From positions 1-5,852 of the forward strand of contig CAMNQN010000202.1 of NCBI GenBank assembly GCA_946549155.1: a stretch of DNA of 5,852 nt, read 5' to 3'. Positions 1-5,788 of this stretch are shown here, piece by piece. The notes below the pieces were generated by a model. The model was given only the letters and a program-made list of their open reading frames with translations. It was not told where the DNA came from and ran no database searches. The translations under genes and the position numbers were made by a program. This DNA is from an uncultured Lachnospiraceae bacterium. GTDB taxonomy: Bacteria; Bacillota; Clostridia; Lachnospirales; Lachnospiraceae. Numbering within the stretch: position 1 is the stretch's first letter; each line of letters opens with the position of its first letter.

Positions 1-617
1 CGAATACCCAACACCTTATCCGCATCCTCCTCATTAGCAATCAGAATGTCCACGTACTGCAGCATTTCTTCCATACATTCCTTCGCTTCCTGGGGGGACC
101 ACATGTTTTTCCGGTAATTCAAATCGCAGCTCACCGCCAATCCATGCTCCTTAGCCTTTTTCACCGCCTCAATGGAAACCGCCGGCATATCCTTGCCCAA
201 TGCGGGGGTAATCCCCGTAATGTGAAAATGAGAGGCCCCGTCAAAAATGCCGTCCCAGTCAAACATGCCCGGCTTCGCCGTGGCGATTCCGCTGAACTTC
301 CGGTCATACACAATGCGGGAAGGACGCTGGGAAGCCCCCTTTTCCAGGTAAAATACTCCCATGCGTTCCCCGCCCCAGGCAATATGGCGGGTACCCACAT
401 TGAATTTCCGCATCATGGCAACGCCGCTGTCTGCGATGGCATTCTGCGGCAATCTTGTAACAAACTCCGTATCCACACCCATGCAGGCCAGTGATACCAG
501 CACATTCGCCTCCGCTCCGGTATAATTAATGTCAAAGGATTCCGCCTGTATAAATTTCAAATACCCCGGCGGGCTCAGCCGCACCAGGAAATCACCGAAA
601 CCAACTACTTTTTTCAT
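1..617 (-). CDS. kdgK: 2-keto-3-deoxygluconate kinase, PfkB/ribokinase family (3' end beyond left edge)
   Basis: Predicted cytoplasmic sugar kinase that phosphorylates 2-keto-3-deoxygluconate to KDPG with ATP, the substrate of the aldolase encoded just upstream. Only the first 205 codons are present; the reading frame runs off the left edge. The N-terminus (KKVVGFGDFLVRLSPPG, residues 2-18) matches the opening strand of KDG kinases. TGAEANVLVSLACMG (33-47) is the first PfkB substrate-binding glycine/Asn motif, FHITGITPAL (131-140) is a core strand, and CDLNYRKNMWS (164-174) and IANEEDADKVLG (193-204) are typical of KDG kinases. The C-terminal GAGD catalytic motif should lie outside the window. 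The start at 617 is chosen because AGGAAGG (624-630) sits 6 nt upstream and the family alignment begins here; an in-frame ATG at 677 would add 20 unfamiliar residues. Another PfkB sugar-acid kinase is possible, but the aldolase neighbour favours KdgK. Confidence 0.88.
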   Translation of the reverse strand, partial: MKKVVGFGDFLVRLSPPGYLKFIQAESFDINYTGAEANVLVSLACMGVDTEFVTRLPQNAIADSGVAMMRKFNVGTRHIAWGGERMGVFYLEKGASQRPSRIVYDRKFSGIATAKPGMFDWDGIFDGASHFHITGITPALGKDMPAVSIEAVKKAKEHGLAVSCDLNYRKNMWSPQEAKECMEEMLQYVDILIANEEDADKVLGI

Positions 618-623
618 GATGTT

Positions 624-630
624 CCTTCCT
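624..630 (-). promoter_or_regulatory. Shine-Dalgarno site of the KDG kinase
   Basis: Read on the minus strand, AGGAAGG ends 6 nt before the ATG at 617. It decides in favour of this start over the in-frame ATG at 677, which is preceded only by a weak G-rich run. The rest of the 112-nt spacer (618-729) shows no convincing terminator or promoter; a GGCC-N10-GGCC repeat near 660-675 is too short to call. Confidence 0.7.
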
Positions 631-729
631 TTCCGTCCTATTGATTCCTCTTGTACCGGCCAAATGCCGTCGGCCATCTGCCCCGGTTTCCATACCTCCC
701 TGCTCCCATCAGTTCTCTTACGGAAGGAA

Positions 730-1686
730 TCAGGGCTTTCTCAGTAAATGAATCGCAAAACCGCCAAATTCCTTTTCCAGATATACCGCGTTCAGATTGC
801 CTGCTCCGTCAAAATTTTTGAATTCTTCCCGCATGGAATACCCTTTTTTCCCCAGATACGCTACGGCGCGCTCCACACTCCGCACGCCTATGGCGATATG
901 TCCCTTCTCCCCCGGGAATTTTTCTTTGCAGCACTCAAAAATATCTCCTGCGAAATCGCTTCGTCCCCCTGCCCTGGAACCAATGGAAAACATGCTGCCC
1001 AGCTCCCGGGCTAGCGCAGCGCCTTCCTCCCCGGCGTTGATGCCGATATGAATCAAACGGAAATTGTGGGAAACAGCAATGGCCTTTTCACACAGGGCAC
1101 GAATACCCTCCCAATCCTTCGCCAGCACCTTATCCGCAGGAGCCATGAAGCTTCCGCCTACAGCCGTCACCTTAGGGTTCGACAGATACTCGCCGATATT
1201 GCTCATATTGATACCGGACGTTGGCACAAATGCAATGTCGGAATAGGGCCCCGTCAGTTCCTTAATCGTTTTCACACCTCCCAGCTGCTCCGCCGGAAAA
1301 AATTTGAAGGATCTCAGACCCAGCTTCCGCCCCCGCTCAATCTCTGCGGCAGTAACACAGCCCGGCAGAACCGGCACATCCAGCTTTCGGCATGCCTCTA
1401 CCACATCCTCATTCAGCCCAGGCGCCACACAAAGCTCTGCTCCAGCCGCTTTTGCTAACCGCACCTGCTCCGGCTGCAGGATCGTTCCCGCAGCCACCAG
1501 CATTTCCGGTATTTCTTTCTTAATTGCAGCAATACAGTCCAGCGCACACTCGTTACGCAGGGTAACCTCAATCTGCGGCAGCCCCGCCTCCAGCAAGGTT
1601 CTCGCCAGAGGAACTGCATGCTCCACAGAAGGAATCTTGATCACCGGTACGATACCGGTCTCTTTTATTTTCTCAAAAACAGTCAT
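730..1686 (-). CDS. eda: KDPG/KHG aldolase fused to a C-terminal VOC (glyoxalase-fold) domain
   Basis: Predicted class I aldolase that cleaves 2-keto-3-deoxy-6-phosphogluconate to pyruvate and glyceraldehyde-3-phosphate (and probably 4-hydroxy-2-oxoglutarate). Residues 1-205 carry the complete Eda barrel: PVIKIPS (14-20), EVTLRN with general-base Glu40, AAGTILQPEQV (65-75), VAPGLNEDV (87-95), PGCVTAAE (108-115), FKFFPAE with Schiff-base Lys128, PTSGI (155-159) and GGSFM (177-181). Stand-alone Eda is about 205-215 residues; here 318. Residues 208-318 resemble one VOC domain: LIHIGIN with His213, GHIAIGV with His263, and a closing YLEKEFGG...IHLL segment with Glu304 and His313. Metal binding by these residues is inference. 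The ATG at 1686 is preferred to an in-frame GTG at 1695 because AGGTGG lies 5 nt before the ATG. It starts 10 nt after tctA, so translation is probably coupled within one operon. Confidence 0.9.
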   Translation of the reverse strand: MTVFEKIKETGIVPVIKIPSVEHAVPLARTLLEAGLPQIEVTLRNECALDCIAAIKKEIPEMLVAAGTILQPEQVRLAKAAGAELCVAPGLNEDVVEACRKLDVPVLPGCVTAAEIERGRKLGLRSFKFFPAEQLGGVKTIKELTGPYSDIAFVPTSGINMSNIGEYLSNPKVTAVGGSFMAPADKVLAKDWEGIRALCEKAIAVSHNFRLIHIGINAGEEGAALARELGSMFSIGSRAGGRSDFAGDIFECCKEKFPGEKGHIAIGVRSVERAVAYLGKKGYSMREEFKNFDGAGNLNAVYLEKEFGGFAIHLLRKP

Positions 1687-1691
1687 AGCCG

Positions 1692-1697
1692 CCACCT
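1692..1697 (-). promoter_or_regulatory. Shine-Dalgarno site that fixes the aldolase start
   Basis: AGGTGG on the minus strand lies 5 nt before the ATG at 1686 and begins on the last base of the tctA stop codon. The competing GTG codon at 1695 falls inside this site and has no well-placed site of its own, so the shorter protein is favoured. Confidence 0.7.
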
Positions 1698-3211
1698 CAT
1701 TTATTTTTCTTTCCTTTCAAACTCTTCACAATGGGATACAGGAAAGTAATGACCACAAAAATCAGCAGCACGCAGGATACCGGACGGGTTACGAAAGTAG
1801 CGTAGCTTCCGTTACTCATAACCAGGGCCCGCCTCATATTGCTCTCCAGCATGCTTCCCAGAAGAAGTCCCAGAATAAACGGACCGGTGGGGAATTCCAA
1901 CACCTTGAACAGGAAGCCCAGAATTGCTGCCGCGAACATAACCAATACATCAAAGAAGTTATTATTCAAAGCATACGCACCCACTACGCAGAGAACGCAG
2001 ACTGCGCACCACACAGTGGGCTGCGCCACATTCAGAACTTTTGCAGAAACCTTTGCCGTGGCCAACCCCAAAATCAGGAAAGCAACATTCGCCAGCACCA
2101 TCAACGCCATGATCTGTGTCGTAAACTTTGCGTTTTCCGTAAACATCTTGATACCGGGCTGCATACCGTACATGGTCAGGGAACCGATCAGAATAGCCGT
2201 AACCGCATCGCCGGGAATACCCAGCGTCATCATGGTGGTCATTGCGCCGCCCAACACGCCATTGTTGGCCGCAGAGCTGACGGCCAGCCCTTCTATAGAG
2301 CCCTTTCCGTATTCTTCCGGATGCTTACTGAATTTTTTTGCATTACCCCAGCAGATAACAGCAGAAATGTCGCCGCCGGCAGCCGGAATCGCACCGATGA
2401 TCGTGGCAACCAGGCTGGTAACAACTCCTCTGGGAACAAGTCCCTTCATTTCTTTCTTCGTCGGAAGAACCTTTCCGAGGGCCAGATTCACTTTCCTGGC
2501 TTCGATTTCTTTTGCTTCCTGCTCTTTGTTTCTGGTAAAAATCTGGTACATCACTTCGCCAATACCGAACATACCGATCATAACTGGAATAAAGGAAATG
2601 CCTGCCAGCAGATTTACATTTCCAAAGGTAAAGCGCTTCACGCCAAGGATCGGATCAAGACCGATGGTGGACAGCAGAATACCTGCCAGTCCCAAAATCA
2701 GCCCCTTCAGCACATCACCACCGGATACAGCCACCATCATGCTCAGGCCGAAGCCCGCCAGCATAAAATATTCCGCGGAGTTGAAGGTTACTGTAAATCT
2801 CGCAATCGGTGTGGCAAACAAAATCAAAGCCAGCGTACTGATTATGCCGCCCATAAATGAGAATATAACATTAATTCCCAACGCCAGACCGCCTTTTCCC
2901 TGCTTATACAGAGCGTATCCGTCAAAAGACTGTGTGATGGAAGCCGGCGTTCCCGGCGTATTAATCAGAATAGCTGTGATACCGCCCGCAAAAATCGCCG
3001 CATTCCATAGTCCCATCAGCATGGCAAAACCATCCGTCGGATCAAACCAGAACGTAATCGGAGTCATAATCGCAATTCCCATGGTAGCGGAAAGTCCGGG
3101 AAGCGCTCCGATCATCGTACCGATCAGCACACCCAAAAATAAGAATAAAATAACGGATGGCCTCATCAGCTCAGACAGGCCGGCCGCCCATACGTCTAAT
3201 CCTATTCCCAT
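1697..3211 (-). CDS. tctA: Tripartite tricarboxylate transporter large permease, TctA family
   Basis: Large membrane subunit of a TTT (TctABC-type) secondary transporter, which takes up carboxylates delivered by an extracytoplasmic TctC receptor. The length, 504 residues, is normal. The sequence is strongly hydrophobic with many membrane segments. Family landmarks are GTMIGALPGLSATMGIAIMTP less its last residue (31-50), INTPGTPAS (83-91), the second-half repeat GAIPAAGGDISAVICWG (273-289), KHPEEYGKGSIEGLA (296-310), and LGIPGDAVTAILIG (330-343) followed by MYGMQPG (347-353). The usually conserved Ala-Pro-Glu before the Ala-Asn-Asn of this repeat reads Val-Ser-Ser here (311-313), an unusual change near the expected substrate site. 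AGGAG lies 8-9 nt before the ATG at 3211. It is 15 nt downstream of tctB, and its stop is 10 nt before the aldolase ATG. The substrate cannot be read from sequence; the neighbours suggest a sugar acid such as KDG, a uronate or an aldonate. Confidence 0.93.
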   Translation of the reverse strand: MGIGLDVWAAGLSELMRPSVILFLFLGVLIGTMIGALPGLSATMGIAIMTPITFWFDPTDGFAMLMGLWNAAIFAGGITAILINTPGTPASITQSFDGYALYKQGKGGLALGINVIFSFMGGIISTLALILFATPIARFTVTFNSAEYFMLAGFGLSMMVAVSGGDVLKGLILGLAGILLSTIGLDPILGVKRFTFGNVNLLAGISFIPVMIGMFGIGEVMYQIFTRNKEQEAKEIEARKVNLALGKVLPTKKEMKGLVPRGVVTSLVATIIGAIPAAGGDISAVICWGNAKKFSKHPEEYGKGSIEGLAVSSAANNGVLGGAMTTMMTLGIPGDAVTAILIGSLTMYGMQPGIKMFTENAKFTTQIMALMVLANVAFLILGLATAKVSAKVLNVAQPTVWCAVCVLCVVGAYALNNNFFDVLVMFAAAILGFLFKVLEFPTGPFILGLLLGSMLESNMRRALVMSNGSYATFVTRPVSCVLLIFVVITFLYPIVKSLKGKKNK

Positions 3212-3226
3212 ATTTCTCTCTCCTTT

Positions 3227-3712
3227 CTATGCGTTGAACAAAATAGAAAATCCCAGGTTAAATACCAGATAAATAAACAGCGTAAATACTACTGCATAAA
3301 TCAAAGTAAATTTCCAGGAACGTTCGAACAGCTTATTCAAATAAATCTCAAGCAAAAATACACATGCCATAAACGCATTATTTCCAAAGTACGGAGCGGT
3401 AATTTTCCATGCTATCAGGAAAACGACAATGCCTGCCACCGTCAGAAACATAATTTTCAAATTCTTTTTATTTTCCGGTGTCCACTGCACATACTGCTTA
3501 TCTGCCTGTCTGAGTCCGCGTACTACCAGGGCCCCGCCCATAATAATAATCAGGACACTCAAAATATAGGGGAAAAATCCGCCGCCCGGCACACCGTCTG
3601 ACGTTGTGGCAATAAAACTAAGCTGATGATTCGTCGCAGTCATAATTAAAAAGAATGCCCCCAATGCCATACAAAGCAATCCGGCAATCGCATCTGCCTT
3701 CAGTTTTTTCAT
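3227..3712 (-). CDS. tctB: Tripartite tricarboxylate transporter small permease, TctB family
   Basis: Small membrane subunit of the TTT transporter and partner of the TctA encoded 15 nt downstream. It is 161 residues long, as expected for the family. Hydrophobic segments fall at about 8-26, 47-66, 86-104, 112-127 and 136-157. The first pair is separated by the loop TSDGVPGGGFFPYIL (37-51), matching the family's Gly-Pro-Gly-Phe-Phe-Pro type signature, and a charged cytoplasmic stretch runs from about 67 to 86. The ATG at 3712 has AAAGGA 8 nt upstream, a good site. It is the first gene of the visible operon, and its upstream spacer faces the divergent IclR gene. In many TTT operons tctC precedes tctB; here no tctC lies between tctB and the regulator. 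Confidence 0.9.
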   Translation of the reverse strand: MKKLKADAIAGLLCMALGAFFLIMTATNHQLSFIATTSDGVPGGGFFPYILSVLIIIMGGALVVRGLRQADKQYVQWTPENKKNLKIMFLTVAGIVVFLIAWKITAPYFGNNAFMACVFLLEIYLNKLFERSWKFTLIYAVVFTLFIYLVFNLGFSILFNA

Positions 3713-3742
3713 ATGATCAATCCTTTCTCTCCAAACAAAAAA

Positions 3743-3771
3743 ATCCTATAACTGCCGTTCAGACAGTTCAA
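3743..3771 (-). promoter_or_regulatory. Possible sigma-A-type promoter for the tctB-tctA-eda-kdgK operon
   Basis: On the minus strand, TTGAAC (3771-3766) and TAGGAT (3748-3743) are separated by 17 nt. Each matches the consensus at four of six positions. Transcription would start near 3736, leaving a leader of about 24 nt with the tctB Shine-Dalgarno site. An inverted repeat (3750-3768) falls between the two boxes, where a bound repressor would block polymerase. The match is modest, and an upstream promoter that transcribes the inverted repeats as RNA is the competing model. Confidence 0.35.
3750..3768 (-). repeat. Inverted repeat / RNA hairpin 2 before tctB (operator or leader stem)
   Basis: AACTG-N9-CAGTT on either strand. 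On the minus strand the stem extends to seven pairs, AACUGUC with GGCAGUU, including one U.G wobble and a UGAAC loop; on the plus strand that wobble becomes an A.C mismatch. Six nt after the stem comes a run of seven T (3743-3737). It could be an IclR-type operator overlapping the promoter, or the stem of an attenuator-like leader, although the gap before the T run is long for a standard terminator. Confidence 0.45.
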
Positions 3772-3802
3772 CAGCACCGCACCACTTCCGGCGCGATGCT
3801 GT
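3771..3802 (-). repeat. Inverted repeat / RNA hairpin 1 upstream of tctB
   Basis: Two 13-nt arms (3771-3783 and 3790-3802) flank a 6-nt loop; the outer six, ACAGCA and TGCTGT, pair perfectly. On the minus strand all 13 positions can pair, 11 as Watson-Crick and two as G.U wobbles (3796/3777 and 3792/3781). On the plus strand the same two positions are A.C mismatches. That asymmetry favours a minus-strand RNA structure, although a DNA operator is also possible. It lies 2 nt upstream of hairpin 2 in transcription order. Confidence 0.45.
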
Positions 3803-3869
3803 CGAATCTCAAATGTTTAATCTGTGAACAGTTCCTTCCTATGGTTACATCAGCAGGACCTACCCTTCC
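3778..3869 (+). pseudogene. Possible remnant of the iclR winged-helix coding region
   Basis: The readable iclR frame begins too late to encode a DNA-binding domain. Directly upstream and in frame, 3843-3869 reads GYISRTYPS, which runs on into NYRLGY and matches the end of the IclR winged helix. A TGA at 3825 closes this frame, and no ATG, GTG or TTG lies between it and 3870. In another plus frame, 3778-3819 reads RTTSGAMLSNLKCL, which aligns without gaps to the recognition helix of E. coli KdgR as I recall it (KSTVYRFLQTMKTL). Joining the two would need a frameshift across 23 extra nt, and the first helices have no room before tctB. The wing is fairly convincing. The helix match is short and overlaps hairpin 1, so it may be chance. 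Confidence 0.4.
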
Positions 3870-4499
3870 ATGAATTACCGACTGGGATACTCTATCATGC
3901 AGCTAAATTACTGCACCCAAATGTCCATGCCGGTGGTGCGTTTTTCTCTTCCCTTTCTGGAGGATCTTCAAATGAAAACCGGAAAAACTATTTACCTCAC
4001 CACCCATATCAATGGGAAGGTCCTGTATTTGGATGTGGCCCACCAGAACCGCCGCATGTTTTCCTATTCCATCAGCGGCAAAACGCTCCACATGCATTGT
4101 ACCGGCTGCGGAAAAGCCATGCTTGCCTTCCTTCCGGAAAAAGAGATTCGTTCTATTCTTGACACCCATGGTATTCCTGCCTTTACACCAAATACCATCA
4201 CCAACGAGGAAACCCTCTATAAGGAGTTAGCAAAGATTCGAAAAAATGGCTATGCCACAGACCATGAGGAGGAAACCTTGGGAGTTCGCTGCATTGCCGC
4301 TCCTATCCGTAATGCCCAGGGATATCCCACCGCAGCGCTCAGTATTTCCGGGGCTGTGCTCTCCATGCAAGAGGATCAGGTACTGGAATATGCGGATGTA
4401 CTACTCAATACCTGCCACGCGCTGGCTAACAATGCCAATGAATTTCCTGCAGGACAAATTTATCTCCAGAATCAACAAAAAGATCAGGAAGCATTTTAA
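3870..4499 (+). CDS. IclR-family regulator, effector-binding domain only (DNA-binding domain lost)
   Basis: Encodes 209 residues covering the IclR ligand-binding domain. NYRLGYSIMQL (2-12) is the tail of the winged helix and start of the linker helix. IYLTTHINGKVLYLD (41-55), HCTGCGKAMLAFLP (76-89), NTITNEETLYKELAKIRKNG (108-127) and DHEEETLGVRCIAAPI (131-146), then AALSISG (155-161), follow the family order and resemble E. coli KdgR. IclR proteins are usually about 250-270 residues with an N-terminal helix-turn-helix, which is absent here. The ATG at 3870 is the first start after an in-frame stop at 3825; AGGA lies 11 nt upstream, a weak site. Divergent from tctB and beside KDG genes, the intact ancestor probably controlled that operon in response to KDG or a related acid. 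As it stands it may be a pseudogene, a ligand-binding partner of another IclR protein, or an assembly error. Confidence 0.75.
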   Translation: MNYRLGYSIMQLNYCTQMSMPVVRFSLPFLEDLQMKTGKTIYLTTHINGKVLYLDVAHQNRRMFSYSISGKTLHMHCTGCGKAMLAFLPEKEIRSILDTHGIPAFTPNTITNEETLYKELAKIRKNGYATDHEEETLGVRCIAAPIRNAQGYPTAALSISGAVLSMQEDQVLEYADVLLNTCHALANNANEFPAGQIYLQNQQKDQEAF

Positions 4500-4518
4500 T
4501 TTGCTTCCTGATCTTTTT
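4477..4518. terminator. Bidirectional intrinsic terminator between convergent genes
   Basis: A perfect 16-bp inverted repeat: arm AAAAAGATCAGGAAGC (4477-4492), a 10-nt A/T loop (4493-4502) and the complementary arm ending in five T (4503-4518). The A5/T5 ends provide a U tract in both directions, so it can end iclR transcription rightwards and the peptidoglycan-binding gene leftwards. The left arm encodes the last iclR codons and the iclR stop TAA (4497-4499) lies in the loop. The opposing gene's stop is only 5 nt beyond the right arm. Confidence 0.93.
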
Positions 4519-4522
4519 CTGT

Positions 4523-5788
4523 CTACACTAATTCTGCAATTCTTGTCACACCCACAAAGATTTCCTGAATCTTATACCAGGTTCTCGGACCCACAATACC
4601 ATCCTGGGCAAGGCCAAACACAGACTGAAATACCCTGACCGCATTCTGAGTCCTCTCCCCAAAAATGCCGTCCACGGCAATCTTGGGAATTAGAGGGTAA
4701 TTGTCAGAAATACGATTTAATTGTTCCTGTATCTTCACCACATCTTCCCCCACAGAACCGATATCCAGCGGATAGCCTGGATAGGAGGAGGGCACGCCGG
4801 AAACCTCCTCGGCAAAATTAATATACATATTGTCGCCATAATAGTAGCGCAGGATTTCGATGGCCTCATATCCCTGATCCCCCAGGCTCTTACTTCCCCA
4901 TTGTGTCATCCAGTTTGGACAAGACACCCGCTGTCCATCACAATATTGGGTCAGAATGGGCTGTTTTACGTTAGGACGGGACAAATAATTGTCAAAAATT
5001 TCGTCCACCACCCGCTCGATACTGGAAAAATAATTCCGGCCATTCATCCATTTCTGATCAAAAGCAGTGGAGGAAGTGATGGTAAAATTATAACCCTTAT
5101 TCCGATACCACTCTGTATATACACGATTCATGGTAAAGGACTGAATCGCCAGTACATTCGCCACGATGGTAGCCCGGGGCCAGGTGGCGTAGATTTCACT
5201 GGAAGCCACATTTTTAATGTAATCCCGATAGCGAACATAATAATTGGCCGCGGAAGTATCCCGGGGCGGACCGTCGTGCACTACGATAAATTCCGGAACC
5301 ACCACCTGGCTGAGTACGATCTCGCCGGTCTGGTTTACCGGTTTAATCTCATCCTCCGCAATCTTAGGCGGATATTCCCCATACAAAGTGTGGGCCGGTA
5401 TCACCAATACGTCAGGGGCCTGCTCCGGTTCCAGCGGACGCATCCGGATGGTCTGAATGGCCGTCTGCTCTGAAAGCAGCTGAGTACCGGAAATGGTGAC
5501 CGTCTCAAAACCGGGGGCGGAGATACGCAGGGTATATTCCGCATAAGGCTGCACCTCCGAGGGAGAAAGGCTGTATTCGATGGGCGGGGTGCTCAGTTCC
5601 AGTTCCTCTGTCTGGCCGCTACTGTCCGTTTGCACCTCCTCCAGAACCTCCTCCGGCGCGCCGGTGTAGGAGATATCCACGGTTGCGCCCTGAATGGGAA
5701 GATTTTGACGTCCGGAAGTGACCTGTATCTGCAGGCGGCCTCTATCCGGCTGGTCCTCCTGCATCATGCGAAGGGGTTTACTATTCAT
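4523..5788 (-). CDS. SpoIID/LytB-like protein with C-terminal peptidoglycan-binding domain
   Basis: A 421-residue modular protein. Residues 17-116 look like a carboxypeptidase-regulatory or Cna-B-like beta sandwich (TDSSGQ at 54-59, PYAEYTLRISAPGFETV at 81-97). Residues 165-325 resemble SpoIID/LytB: DYIKNVASSEIYATWP (189-204), where Glu198 matches the SpoIID catalytic Glu of the SEM motif, then an AIQSFT helix (214-219), TSSTAFDQKW (238-247) and QYCDGQ (281-286) with Cys283 and Cys290. Residues 335-411 are a PG_binding_1 repeat: GSVGEDVVKIQEQLN (344-358), VDGIFGERTQNAVRVFQ (372-388), DGIVGPRTW (396-404). SpoIID enzymes cleave glycan strands in sporulation; activity here is inference. There is no signal peptide or membrane segment, so it either stays in the cell, for instance in a sporulating mother cell, or is released by lysis. 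The ATG at 5788 overlaps the upstream stop as ATGA and has only a weak AGAGA site, suggesting coupling. Confidence 0.82.
   Translation of the reverse strand: MNSKPLRMMQEDQPDRGRLQIQVTSGRQNLPIQGATVDISYTGAPEEVLEEVQTDSSGQTEELELSTPPIEYSLSPSEVQPYAEYTLRISAPGFETVTISGTQLLSEQTAIQTIRMRPLEPEQAPDVLVIPAHTLYGEYPPKIAEDEIKPVNQTGEIVLSQVVVPEFIVVHDGPPRDTSAANYYVRYRDYIKNVASSEIYATWPRATIVANVLAIQSFTMNRVYTEWYRNKGYNFTITSSTAFDQKWMNGRNYFSSIERVVDEIFDNYLSRPNVKQPILTQYCDGQRVSCPNWMTQWGSKSLGDQGYEAIEILRYYYGDNMYINFAEEVSGVPSSYPGYPLDIGSVGEDVVKIQEQLNRISDNYPLIPKIAVDGIFGERTQNAVRVFQSVFGLAQDGIVGPRTWYKIQEIFVGVTRIAELV

Noticed and set aside
618..729. Terminator, promoter or small gene in the aldolase-kinase spacer
   Set aside because: The GGCC inverted repeat is short with no T run, and the short frames (for example one starting at the ATG near 677) lack ribosome sites. 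Nothing beyond the kinase Shine-Dalgarno site is supported.
1687..1695. Upstream GTG start for the aldolase
   Set aside because: The GTG lies within the AGGTGG site that serves the ATG at 1686 and has no well-placed site of its own.
1304..2860. Long open frame on the plus strand (518 codons)
   Set aside because: It lies antisense to the well-supported aldolase and tctA genes, is rich in His, Gln, Asn and Arg, shows no family motif and has no good ribosome site. It is a shadow of biased codon use.
1839..3272. Second long plus-strand frame (477 codons)
   Set aside because: Antisense to tctA throughout; its apparent proline- and isoleucine-rich protein reflects the complement of TctA's hydrophobic and glycine codons.
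3742..3771. NPITAVQTVQ as the original N-terminus of the IclR protein
   Set aside because: It resembles IclR N-termini, but these codons would begin about 30 bp from the tctB start and overlap the likely tctB promoter, leaving no room for a divergent promoter. Probably chance.
4721..5473. Plus-strand frame of 250 codons opposite the SpoIID-like gene
   Set aside because: The minus-strand protein has three recognisable regions, while this frame has none and lacks a ribosome site.
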